Source of the DNA: Tieghemiomyces parasiticus
Taxonomy: Eukaryota; Kickxellomycota; Dimargaritomycetes; Dimargaritales; Dimargaritaceae
Length of the DNA: 35,313 nt
Direction: 5' to 3'
Assembly (NCBI GenBank): GCA_027575765.1
Contig: JANBPT010000453.1
Span: 1-35,313, forward strand
The position numbers and the translations under genes are program-made. Below the pieces are notes generated by a model that was not told the DNA's origin, ran no database searches, and saw only the letters and a program-made list of their open reading frames with translations. Each line of letters opens with the position of its first letter. Positions within the stretch are counted from its first letter, which is position 1. This document shows, piece by piece, positions 1 through 8,998 of the stretch.

Positions 1-77
1 AGATGCGAGTGGTATCTACATGCTGGTACGGCTGCTCTACACTCGGCCTATCATATTCAGCTCTTTTTCTCTCTACT
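1..77 (+). repeat. Left copy of a 77-bp perfect terminal inverted repeat
   Basis: Bases 1-77 are the exact reverse complement of bases 35237-35313, read directly by comparing both ends. The next base differs (c at 78; t when reading inward on the complementary strand from 35236), so identity ends abruptly. No telomeric repeat, long terminal repeat or transposase-like ORF lies next to it. An exact length of 77 matches a k-mer size often used in de Bruijn assembly, so this may be the overlap left where both contig ends enter one repeated sequence. Confidence 0.97.
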
Positions 78-1379
78 CGGTACTTTCCTTGGCCAAATAT
101 ATCTAATTGACCTACCTATATCTATGACCATAGGAACCCCGATGGATATCGTTAGTTAAGCTGAATGGTTTATTGTACCGTAACCTGGGACAGGCTTTGG
201 ATTAATGACGGCTGTACCAGTCTTGATACACGATTAGTGTACTCTTTGCAGAGCGCGATGTTCTGTGCGTCGAATGGGAGGTGGAGTGGGTGGAAAGTAC
301 TTATTAACTGAGTCAAGGCAAGTTATTTCGTAATTACTGCCAACGGTTGGCACTTTTTTAATGGAGGGCACCCTAAACCTCGAAAGGGTCAAGGTTGTGG
401 CCAGCGGAGAATATAACCGATAGAAATTTCACTTTCGTGGTTCAGTTGTATTCAAAACTCACCTCAAAAGGTTTCTAGCGTAGACATTCTCTGGGCAGAA
501 GCCATTAGTCTCCTATATGACTCCAGGTACGCCTTGCTCACGACTTATCATTTGTGAAATTTGAGTCCAAGCCGCCCACTACGCTACACCATCTTCCAGC
601 GTAGTGTTTAGGATATTTATAATATGGAAGGCCCTCGAAACCAATACTTACGCGTATGTGCAATAAATTCATTACTTCAATACCTGATTTGGCTACGGTC
701 CATCGGTGAAGCGATTGGTTGTTTTTTTTCCTCAAGCTCACTAATCGGTCTACACACTCCGTTACACCCTAACCGATCAAAGACTTTGACAATCCACACA
801 GCTCGTAGTCCTTCCACATAGGTTGCTCAATAGTATGGCATTCCCTTACGCTTACTCCCACTCTGCCGTTCGCATCGTATATATTATTTTAAAAAAACGG
901 AGGATTCTTCAATACATAATTCCTATATTTTGTAATCATTGACTAACATCTTGGTGCTAGCGTTATCTTGTTTCAACGATCAAGCACACCTGGGTCACAA
1001 GTACCATACCATCCAGGTTGGCAGTCTTCCCACCGCCTTCTACCTATAAGACCGTGGAGCCGCTGCTTTCTCCTACTAGTGAATTATTTTGGGAGATTTG
1101 CACTGGTGTAATCGTCCACAGAAGGGAATAGCAGTTCTTACAGGACATTATATACGCAATTTAATTTACCCACCCCTGCCTATCACGTACAGCATCGAGT
1201 GCTTATAAAAACTGTTAAATGCCGCACCAATGTTTCCGATTGCCACTCTCATTTTACCCCACCCACCATCATCATCCTTATGCACAGCGGTGCAGCTCTC
1301 TTTTTGTTCCCTACGGCCGCTTACCCCTCCATCCTCTAGTTTTATTTCTTTCCCTCATTTTATTTTCCACTCCCTTACC
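78..1379. other. Gene-poor stretch with the promoter of the secreted-peptide gene
   Basis: No ORF here resembles a known family. The open frames are short, stop-rich on both sides and lack splice signals that would extend them. The last 180 bases appear to be promoter and leader of the gene starting at 1380, with a TATA box at 1204 followed by a strongly pyrimidine-rich run from about 1245 to 1379. Confidence 0.5.
1204..1209 (+). promoter_or_regulatory. Probable TATA box
   Basis: A TATAAA hexamer within gcttataaaaactg lies 176 bases before the chosen ATG at 1380. The other possible in-frame ATG at 1230 would be only about 20 bases from this box, too close to follow a normal transcription start. 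This favours 1380 as the real start. It is a motif match only. Confidence 0.4.
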
Positions 1380-1553
1380 ATGAAGGTCGGTATAGCCCAC
1401 GTATTGGTCCTAGCCACTCTCCTGCTCGCTGTTAGCGCTTGTCCTGCTCAGCATGAGGACGATAACTCGTCAGAAAACGACCAACTGGAAGTGGAAGCTC
1501 ACAAGCCTTTTACACAATTTATAATGCCCATATTCTTTGATTTCCGTGGCTAA
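1380..1553 (+). CDS. Small secreted peptide precursor, 57 aa, unknown function
   Basis: I do not recognise a family. The 57-residue product begins MKVGIAH and has a clear signal peptide: one Lys, a hydrophobic core of Val/Leu/Ala over residues 4-18, and a likely cleavage after Val-Ser-Ala at 18-20. The mature part has a Cys at 21, an acidic middle (residues 25-39, rich in Asp, Glu and Asn), and an aromatic, hydrophobic tail ending Phe-Asp-Phe-Arg-Gly. A Glu-Ala pair sits just before the tail (39-40). The frame is open upstream to an ATG at 1230, but that stretch is Ser/Pro-rich translation of a pyrimidine-rich leader and would bury the signal peptide. It could be an effector-like or peptide-signal precursor; that is inference. 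With only one Cys it is not a disulfide-knot protein. Confidence 0.6.
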   Translation: MKVGIAHVLVLATLLLAVSACPAQHEDDNSSENDQLEVEAHKPFTQFIMPIFFDFRG

Positions 1554-2437
1554 AGACCAGATGCTCGCCTTGACAGCAGGGACCTCCATTGGAGTTTACC
1601 ACCGCGCTTCTTTATTCCCATCCGTTTGGCTCCTCCGCATTACCAAGGCTAGCTTTTAATATTTTTATCATTCTTATAGGTTTTATTGTACTGTCTCTTG
1701 CAATGTGATTTTATATTACCGTACACCTGGTGGAGAAGAACTATAAGTGGACGTCAAAGCCTAAGTTGACGCTGTTGGCTATATCGGCGCGTTCTCAACG
1801 GTTTCAATATCTGGGACGAACTGCCGAAAGGGTATGACCACTTACTACGGACCCGAACTAGTACATAAGTACCCAATAACCACCCCTCCCCTCTGGTCCC
1901 ACATTCGGCCCGTTGCAGCACAAGACCCACTTTAACACCATTGGGGGAGGGGTAAGCACATTTTGATACCAGCCCAGTACATTCCCTTTTGGCCTAACGA
2001 GCATCGCTAATGGGGAAGCCTGCTTTCGGAAGTATACCTCGTTCGTCAGTTTATGGGGTCATGCCTCATTTCATGAAGGGGGGGGGGGTGATTTAAAGCG
2101 TTGTCCTAAACTCTTTACTAGGACTTCACCAGACAGAGATGGATACTCCTATGCCACCTAGCACTTACTTCAGGACTATGTAGACCCAGCTGTAATGAGT
2201 GGCTTTGTACTCAAACGATATTAACAATGGGTACACGACGCCCAATAATGAAGTCCATCATTAGTGGCCTGATTGTAAGGTACCCTAGTCTCAATGTTCC
2301 AATCTTCAAATAATCATATTAATACAGCCGCATAGCGAACTGTTTATTGTGTAAATTGACGAATGGTTTATATGACTTCCCTGGTCATGCGCACCTAAGA
2401 CCGGTCGCAGTTCCGTAGAGGTAGTGGTACGGCTACT
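1554..2437. other. Intergenic, no gene seen
   Basis: This is the shared 3' flank of the convergent secreted-peptide and uS5m genes. It contains an 11-base G tract at 2078-2088 and no credible ORF. Confidence 0.5.
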
Positions 2438-3558
2438 TCATGGCTGCCCACCGTAGTAAACACTATGTACGTCCACCAGCTTCTTACCGCGAGAAACGGC
2501 AATATCCTCGGGGGTACGCTGCGTCCCAAGGGCCTCGAACATAGCCTTGATGACGTTCATGGGGTTACGGGACCCGCGGACTTTCCCGGCGAGATCCTGG
2601 ATCCCGGCGACCTGGCAGATTTCATACAGGTAAGGGTTGACACGCTTGCCGAACCCCGGGGGCCGGGCGAACAACGAAATGTGCGTGGCCTTGAATTTGT
2701 GCTGCAAGTCGTGGTAGACAGTCCGGTTATCGTAGCGCGGGATAAACCGAAGGCTACGGATGGCGCGTGCGGTTGCCTTACGGACGGCATCGGCCACCTC
2801 ATCACCTTTGGCTTCGCCGTAGCCGGCCACGCCCTCCCCGGTACCCACCACCACCAGGGCGTACATGGACTGCTGTTTACCCTTGCGGGTCATGTTGACC
2901 GTACGATGCACGTGCAACACCCGCTTCTGGAGCTGCTGGAACTGCTGCTTATCAATACCCATGTTGTGCTTCCACAGTGACTCCTCCTCCTCCTGCAGCA
3001 GCATAAAGTACTTGCTGGCCTCCGGATCGGGCTTCGGAAGATCAATATCTTCTACCTCGACACCACTCGTCTCGATCGCGGTACCATCCGGGTTAGTCCA
3101 CAGCTGGCCTTTCTTGTCAGCATACTCCTCCAAGGTCAGCTCCTCCTGGCTTTGAGGCCTAGACGCGGGTTTGCCACTGGTGGAATTGGCGTTGTCACCC
3201 GCCGGCGGGGAGTCTATAGGCTGCGCGTGCAAGGCGCCGTAGCGGCTGAAGTAGCGGGCCCCAGTGGCTACAGGCGGTATAGTGACGACGTGAATGAGGA
3301 GGATGGGGGAGGAGAGTCAAGTAGTAAAGTAGTGGTTAGTGCTGCGGGCCAATCGAGGGCGCGTAGGGGTACCACTTTTGGTACTGCGCTAGTAAGGGAG
3401 ATGGTTTCTACGCATGGGGGAAGGCGGTAAGGCTGCCGCATGACCCCTGTACCGAATCACCCACTGGGAGTATTTTTACCTAACGCCGGCCGCGATCCGG
3501 ACAGGACGGCGGAGATGCGGAAGATCGGGGGCAATGCTAGTGACCGTAGGGGATTCAT
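2438..3558 (-). CDS. MRPS5: Mitochondrial ribosomal protein uS5m, two exons (3558-3480, 3267-2438)
   Basis: This is a structural protein of the mitochondrial small ribosomal subunit, expected in the matrix. The joined product is 302 residues. The S5 N-terminal (double-stranded-RNA-binding-like) domain covers about 141-205 and contains the diagnostic segment VVVGTGEGVAGYGEAKG. The S5 C-terminal domain covers about 215-280. The long frame 2438-3232 has no ATG; its apparent first codon is TTG, and a stop lies further upstream in frame. Upstream, an ATG at 3558 opens a 26-codon exon rich in Leu, Arg and Ser and lacking acids (starts MNPLRSLALPPIF), a typical matrix presequence. It ends in phase 1 at a GTAAAA donor, and the acceptor ctgtag at 3268 restores frame into TGARYFSRYGAL. 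A CTAAC branch-like motif lies in the intron. The gene is divergent from mL59 across 518 bp. Confidence is very high for the family and good for exon 1. Confidence 0.93.
3268..3479 (-). other. Intron of uS5m (212 nt)
   Basis: The donor is GTAAAA after the first G of a codon, and the acceptor is ctgtag. An actaacc branch-like motif sits in the 3' half. Removing it joins phase 1 to phase 1 and gives a continuous 302-residue protein. Confidence 0.75.
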
Positions 3559-4076
3559 GGCGGAAGAGGTCGACGTAGTATCGATTGAATTCCACAGACG
3601 GGGTGGGGCACGGGATGGGGATAACTAGATTTTTTAAGAGTGGGATTCCGGTGGAGGGTAGGAGAGTATTCGTGTCGAGTAAAAGAGGGATCCAGCGATA
3701 GGTGTGATCAGCTTCGATCAGGAATCGATTGTGCTTGGTAGAGAGCTATGCTGTTCATAAGGGTGTGGGAAGGGAGAGATCAGGCCTAGGCGGGGAGGGG
3801 GGACGTCAGCTCCCTGCCTGTCGGCCACAGCAGGGTGGAGGCTACAACCTTGACACGAGGTCTGTGGCTAGGAGCCGAGATCTACGGCCTAGCTCCCCCC
3901 ACATTGCCTATCCCTTTAGCTGTTCCTCCATTGACCTGATCAACCATAATTCCCGGGTTGCCCCACTCCCTCTCCTTCTAGATTGACATACATACCCTTA
4001 CCTTCCTGCTTATACTCCACCTCCTCCCCATTCCCTCACCTCCACTCTACTCATAACCTTACCCCTCTGCGACAAT
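3559..4076. promoter_or_regulatory. Shared divergent promoter region of uS5m and mL59
   Basis: This 518-bp gap separates two divergently transcribed mitoribosomal genes, so it probably drives both. On the plus strand the last 180 bases before the mL59 ATG are very rich in C and T (for example cctcctccccattccctcac). I found no clear TATA box. A T-rich tract near 3629 is the only AT-rich motif that stands out. Confidence 0.45.
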
Positions 4077-4448
4077 ATGGCCTCGGTCCGCCGTTACTCG
4101 CCACAGCTCCTCTCGAAGCTCAAGCTGAAATATGAGGCCTCTGAATTCTCCGCGCAGTTTGTCAACGGTTACTGGCGGACATCCAAGCTGAGTCTCCGGC
4201 AACAGGGCGATCTACGCAAGGCCTGCCTGGTACACAAAGTTGACCCAAGTGTGTTAGGAATCCCCGCCCTGCCACCTAAGAAGGTGCTGCGCGCCAAGCC
4301 GCCCAAGGGACATAAGGCTGACCGCACCAAGCCCGACCGGATGGCTAAGATCCAGGCTGCCCTCGATAATATGCCCAATACCATCGCCCAGTGGAAGGCG
4401 GCCAAGCAGGCCGAAAAAGCCAAGGCCAAGCCACTGCTGCCGTTCTAA
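4077..4448 (+). CDS. MRPL25: Mitochondrial large-subunit ribosomal protein mL59 (yeast MRPL25 family)
   Basis: This is a fungal-type protein of the mitochondrial large ribosomal subunit. The 123-residue product shows the family pattern in order: an N-terminal LLSKLKLKYE helix region, the YWRTSKLSLRQQGDLRKA segment (about 32-49), a central ALPPKK motif (about 64-69), a basic KGHKADRTKPDRMAKIQ stretch (about 76-92), then DNMPNTIAQWKAAK (about 97-110) and a short PLLPF end. The length is slightly below yeast homologues. It is a single exon starting at an ATG just after a pyrimidine-rich leader. There is no separate cleavable presequence; the basic N-terminus may serve for import. It is divergent from uS5m and convergent with the copper ATPase. 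I am confident of the family from the pattern. Confidence 0.85.
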   Translation: MASVRRYSPQLLSKLKLKYEASEFSAQFVNGYWRTSKLSLRQQGDLRKACLVHKVDPSVLGIPALPPKKVLRAKPPKGHKADRTKPDRMAKIQAALDNMPNTIAQWKAAKQAEKAKAKPLLPF

Positions 4449-4795
4449 ATGTAAAGCGAGTGGGGAAGGGAACGACTGGACAGTGTCAGCTTCTCATCAC
4501 CATTGTCGGTGCAATAAACCTTGGATTTCTAATGACCGGACCTTTTTTCGACGCTTGTTAAATTTAGACGTTGGTCTACATTTCATTATACAAAGGGGGA
4601 ATGGATAATGGCAGGACAATGCAAAGACTGGGCTGGGCTGAGTGTTGACCATGGGCTACCCGCAGGAAATAAGACCGCTACTGCCTATGGCCACTAGTAC
4701 ATAAGCATCGCGTCATTGGTTAAAAGCCAATCTAAAAAAGCAGGAAATGGTTCTTATAAAATACAACGGAAGACAAAAAAACAGATTCCAGTTGC
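4449..4795. other. Convergent 3' intergenic region between mL59 and the copper ATPase
   Basis: A 347-bp gap that must hold the 3' ends of both genes. An AATAAA at 4513-4518 suits mL59, 65 bases after its stop. I see no AATAAA on the minus strand for the ATPase. Confidence 0.5.
4513..4518 (+). terminator. Probable polyadenylation signal of mL59
   Basis: AATAAA within gcaataaaccttgg lies 65 bases downstream of the mL59 stop codon and is followed by a T-rich stretch. Motif and spacing only. Confidence 0.5.
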
Positions 4796-7700
4796 TCATT
4801 CCGCAACGTCAATAACTAGAGTATAGTCACTACCGCTGCTATCATTACGGCCGCCTGCCGGTGGTGGGTGCCCGGTAGGTTGCCGGCGACGGCCAGTAGC
4901 CAATGGGGTATGGGATATTACGGAAGCCAGCTCGATATCGCTATCCGAGTGACCCGTCGCCGCCACCGCCGGCGACGAAGCGCTAGGCACACGCATGTAG
5001 TGTGACCGCTGCCGGGTCTCACTTTGCGAGAATAGTGAGCCCAAAAAGGAGGATCGCAAAAGAGAGGAGGTTCGGGAGGGCTTCGTCGTACCGGCCGCCG
5101 AGGAGGACGGGCCGGCCGGGTCGTCGTCAGTAGGGTCCAGGAGGCCCCGGACGTCGTCATGAGGTGTACCACTGCTACCCACAAGGGTGGCATTCCCGTC
5201 GAATTTCTCACCATCCGCCGCTCCTCCCAAGGAAGAGGTGGCTGCCGCCCCGCTGGGGGCCCGGCAGATAGGTCGACGGTAAAGCTTGAGCAGCAAGCTG
5301 GAGCACACGACGCTGACGGACGAAAAGGCCATGGCGGCACCAGCGGCCATGGGGTGGAGGGCGACCCCCCAGGGTAAAAAGAAACCCATGGCGAGGGGCA
5401 CGGCGACCAGGTTATAGAGGGTGGCCCACACAAAGTTGAGCTTGATGCGTCGGAAAATGGTCCGTGAGAGGTCCAGGGCGGTCACCACGTCACACAAGTC
5501 GGTGCGCATGAGTACCATGTGCGCGGCCTCCATGGCCACATCGGCTCCCGAGGCCACTGCAATCCCCACGTCAGCTGTGGCAAGGGCCGGCGAATCGTTC
5601 ACCCCGTCACCCACCATGGCCACCACCGCGTGCGCCTGCAACCGCCGCACAATCTCGGCCTTCCCGTGCGGGGACACCCCGGCGTGCACCTCAGTAATCA
5701 GGCATTTTCGCGCAATGGCCCGCGCCGTCCGCTCCTGGTCGCCCGTCACCATCGCCACGGCGTACCCGCGCGAACGAAGCGTATGTACCACTGACCGGGC
5801 CTCGGGCCGGACCGTATCGGCCAGCGCCAAGTGGCCCGCGTAGTGGCCCCCGATGGCCACTAGCACCACGGTATAGCCTAGGGCCTCCTGGCGTGCCTGG
5901 GCTTCGGCCAGATTAGCGGGGACCCGGCACCCGACCTCGGCCAGTAGGGGCTCGTTACCCACGACTACGTGCAGAGGTCGCTTCTGGGTAGCCGAGGAGG
6001 CCACCTGACACACGATGCCACGGCCGGGCACGGCCGAAAAGTCAGTGACAGTCGTGTCGAAGGCCGCGACGTTGAGCGCGCGACGGGCGTAGCTGGCAAT
6101 GGCGCGACCGAGTGGGTGTTCGCTGTGGCTCTCGGCAGCACCAACAAGGGCCAGCAGGTCGGCCGAGGTGAGCGGAGTCTCGGAAATGTCAACCGTAGCA
6201 TGCAGCTGATAGTCCTCCACCTCTAACTTGCCCGTGGTCAAGGTGCCGGTCTTGTCAAACAGTACCTTGGTGACGCGGTTGGCCACTTCCAGACACCCCC
6301 CACCCTTGATAAGGATTCCGAGCTGGGCGCCGACGCCAGTACCCACCATGACGGCGGTCGGGGTGCTGAGCCCCAGGGCGCACGGGCAAGCCACAACGAT
6401 GACCGACACGGCCAGCTTGAGGCAGATTATGAAGTGGTCCGTGTCCGGGTCGTTGAACAGTTCCGGGAGGTGGTGCGTGGCTCGGCAGATAATCATCCAA
6501 GCCGCGAAGGTAAGAACCCCCAGTAATATTACCACCGGCACAAAGTACCGGGCCACGGTGTCGGCGAGGGCCTGGATGGGCGCCTTCTGGGTCTGGGCGT
6601 CCTCCACTAGTCTTACAATCTGCGCCAAGGTAGTCTCGTTACCGACTCGTGTGGCCCGCATCACGAACGCACCCGTGCCGTTGACGGTCCCGCCAATTAC
6701 CGCACTACCGGCCACCTTCGTGAGCGGGACGGCCTCTCCCGTTACCATGGACTCGTCTACGTCAGAGGTTCCCTCCATCACCACTCCGTCGGCCGGTAGC
6801 TTCTCGCCGGGCAGGATCCGCAAGTAGTCGCCACGTTGTACTAGGTCGGTAGCGATGGTCCGCTCAGCGCCAGCGGTCTCCCGCTTAGCATCCCACTCCA
6901 CCAGGAGGGTCGAAGACGGGGTAAGCGACATAAGCTTGGCCAAGGCGGTAGAGGTGCTGCCTTTGGCCAGGTTCTCCAGGTACCGGCCCAGTGTAACGAA
7001 GGTAATGAGCATGGCGGAGGTCTCAAAGAACACCGACGGGTAGGGGTGAGCGGGGTGCAACAGGGAGCGTATCACCATTAGGGTCGAGAAAAAGAAGGCC
7101 ATGGTGGTGCCCAGCATGATCAGCACGTCCATGGTGGCCGATCCGTGGCGCAGGGCCTTGTACGAGTTTACGTAGAACCGCTTGCCGACCCCAAACTGAA
7201 CGGGAATGGTGAGTAGGCCGGCCAGGAGAACGCCCAGGGGCAGGCCCGGGAGGGGACTCCAGCGCTCAATGCGGGCCAGCGGCGCGATGTGCGGGACTAC
7301 CTTGGCCAGGATGATGACCGGCAGACCGAAGCAAAGGGACCGGATGAGGGCTGACCGCCATTCCAATATCTCGCGGGTCCGGTTCAGAGATTCAAGCTGG
7401 GTGGCCTGGCTTTTATCAGCCAGGATGGCGTCGAACCCGAGTCCTTCGACGCAGGCGATAAGGTCGCGGATTCCCACAACGCCCTGGTCGTACTCGACCA
7501 CGGCGTTCTCCAGGGACAGATTTACGCGGACGGCGTGAACCCCAGACAGGCGCTGCAGGCCGCGCTCGATCGATCCGACACACGAAGCGCAGGTCATGCC
7601 AAACACCTGGAGCTCAACAGTCCCGGCTTGGGTGTCCGCTAGGACAGTCGCGCCGAAACCGGCTCCTTCGATGGCTGCAGCGACGGACGCATCGGTTTGT

Positions 7701-8998
7701 CGGTCCGGGTCGTAAATGACGGTGGCACGCTGGGCCAGGAGGGCCACCGACACGCTGTCAATGCCCGGTAGGTTGTTCACCGCGCGTTCGATGGACGCGA
7801 CGCAGGACGCGCATGTCATGCCCTGAATCTCCAGCTGGACCTGGGCCAGTCCGTCCGGGATGGCGCCCGTGAGGGACACCGGAAGGAGACGGGTCTCGTC
7901 GTCGGGAGTTCTGCAGCCAATTATCGAGGCTGTGTATGGCATGTCGACTAGGGAAGCTGACAATGGAGTGGCCGCGGCATCGCTGTCGGGTGGGGAGAGC
8001 CCCGGTGGAAGCGGGTTGGTTACGGCGGCGGCGGCGGTGGTGTCGACAGCTGGAGGTAGCGGGGTGGCCGCGACCTTGGTCGGGTCGGTGACGTCGAATC
8101 CACAGTCTTCGATGGTGGTGCTGAGCTGCGCTGGGGTCACGTCGGCAGGCCGGTAGGTGATGTTGGCGGTTTCGCCGGCCAGGTCAACGCTGACCTGCAC
8201 CACTCCGGTCACTCCGCCCACGGCCCGCTCGATAGACCGGACGCAGGACATACAGGTCATTCCGTGGACGCCCAGGACGAGGGTGGCGGTGGACGGCGTA
8301 GGAGGCGGCGGAGTATGGTCTAAGACGTCGAACCCGCACCGCTCGATGGTGGCCTTCACGGCCGGCAGGTCGGTAGTGGTCGGGTCGAAGGTGACGCACG
8401 CGGTGCCTGAAGGAAGGTCCACGGTCTGATCGATGACCCCTGCGTGCTTCTGGAGGGCCTGGGTGATGGACCTTACACACGACTGGCATGTCATAGTTTC
8501 GACGCGGAGAGTAGCAGTGACCGGGCCGTTGGAAGGTTCATCGGTCAGAACGTGGCAGTCGAACCCGCAGGTTTCTACCGACCTGACCAGGGTGGCAGGG
8601 TTTGTCTGGTTAGGGTGGAACTCCACTTCGGCCTGATTTCGGGCCAAGTCAACGGTAGCGGTAACGACGCCGGGGGTCTTGGTTCGAAGCTGGTTCTCCA
8701 CCGCCCGTACGCAGGACTGACAAGTCATGCCGGCCACGGCCAGCGTGACGAGGGCGGGGGTAGTGGACGAAACGGGGTGAATGGGCACCAGCTGGACGTC
8801 GAAGCCACACTTTTCGATGGTCTCTTGGACGGCGGCGGCCGTGAGGGTGGAGGACTCATCGGTCTCGACCACGGCCTGAGGAGCTGTGAGCGCCACTCGA
8901 ACAGATTTGACACCGGGCAAGACGGAGAGGGCACGGTCCACCGCTTGGACGCATGACTGGCAGGTCATGCCCTGGACGTTTAACGTGAAGGTCGCCAT
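4796..8998 (-). CDS. CCC2: Copper-transporting P1B-type ATPase with six HMA domains (Ccc2/ATP7-like), 1400 aa
   Basis: It pumps Cu(I) using ATP; homologues act in the trans-Golgi and load secreted oxidases with copper delivered by the Atx1 chaperone. Six heavy-metal-associated domains carry MTCxxC at about 11, 91, 169, 247, 394 and 468. Then come the membrane helices of the A/P1B core (from about 548), the actuator TGE (753-755), the ion-site CPC (871-873), phosphorylation motif DKTGTLT (915-921), SEHPLG (959-964), TGDQERTA (1085-1092) and GDGVNDSPAL (1130-1139). YN (1195-1196) and MxxSS (1223-1227) mark the Cu(I) P1B-1 group. A Ser/Thr/Pro-rich tail follows (1250-1400). The gene is a single uninterrupted exon. 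HMA3 has Thr in place of the Gly before MTC. A roughly 90-residue Pro/Ala-rich linker separates HMA4 from HMA5. Yeast Ccc2 has two HMA domains, so six is like animal ATP7A/B. Confidence 0.97.
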   Translation of the reverse strand: MATFTLNVQGMTCQSCVQAVDRALSVLPGVKSVRVALTAPQAVVETDESSTLTAAAVQETIEKCGFDVQLVPIHPVSSTTPALVTLAVAGMTCQSCVRAVENQLRTKTPGVVTATVDLARNQAEVEFHPNQTNPATLVRSVETCGFDCHVLTDEPSNGPVTATLRVETMTCQSCVRSITQALQKHAGVIDQTVDLPSGTACVTFDPTTTDLPAVKATIERCGFDVLDHTPPPPTPSTATLVLGVHGMTCMSCVRSIERAVGGVTGVVQVSVDLAGETANITYRPADVTPAQLSTTIEDCGFDVTDPTKVAATPLPPAVDTTAAAAVTNPLPPGLSPPDSDAAATPLSASLVDMPYTASIIGCRTPDDETRLLPVSLTGAIPDGLAQVQLEIQGMTCASCVASIERAVNNLPGIDSVSVALLAQRATVIYDPDRQTDASVAAAIEGAGFGATVLADTQAGTVELQVFGMTCASCVGSIERGLQRLSGVHAVRVNLSLENAVVEYDQGVVGIRDLIACVEGLGFDAILADKSQATQLESLNRTREILEWRSALIRSLCFGLPVIILAKVVPHIAPLARIERWSPLPGLPLGVLLAGLLTIPVQFGVGKRFYVNSYKALRHGSATMDVLIMLGTTMAFFFSTLMVIRSLLHPAHPYPSVFFETSAMLITFVTLGRYLENLAKGSTSTALAKLMSLTPSSTLLVEWDAKRETAGAERTIATDLVQRGDYLRILPGEKLPADGVVMEGTSDVDESMVTGEAVPLTKVAGSAVIGGTVNGTGAFVMRATRVGNETTLAQIVRLVEDAQTQKAPIQALADTVARYFVPVVILLGVLTFAAWMIICRATHHLPELFNDPDTDHFIICLKLAVSVIVVACPCALGLSTPTAVMVGTGVGAQLGILIKGGGCLEVANRVTKVLFDKTGTLTTGKLEVEDYQLHATVDISETPLTSADLLALVGAAESHSEHPLGRAIASYARRALNVAAFDTTVTDFSAVPGRGIVCQVASSATQKRPLHVVVGNEPLLAEVGCRVPANLAEAQARQEALGYTVVLVAIGGHYAGHLALADTVRPEARSVVHTLRSRGYAVAMVTGDQERTARAIARKCLITEVHAGVSPHGKAEIVRRLQAHAVVAMVGDGVNDSPALATADVGIAVASGADVAMEAAHMVLMRTDLCDVVTALDLSRTIFRRIKLNFVWATLYNLVAVPLAMGFFLPWGVALHPMAAGAAMAFSSVSVVCSSLLLKLYRRPICRAPSGAAATSSLGGAADGEKFDGNATLVGSSGTPHDDVRGLLDPTDDDPAGPSSSAAGTTKPSRTSSLLRSSFLGSLFSQSETRQRSHYMRVPSASSPAVAATGHSDSDIELASVISHTPLATGRRRQPTGHPPPAGGRNDSSGSDYTLVIDVAE

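Noticed and set aside
1230..1379. Extended N-terminus of the secreted peptide from the ATG at 1230
   Set aside because: It is translation of a pyrimidine-rich leader, lies about 20 bases from the TATA box and would hide a clean signal peptide.
3230..3232. TTG start for uS5m
   Set aside because: A non-ATG start is unlikely in a nuclear fungal gene, and an upstream exon with a presequence joins in perfect frame.
5159..8956. Long plus-strand frames across the copper ATPase
   Set aside because: Antisense shadows of a GC-rich, highly conserved gene.
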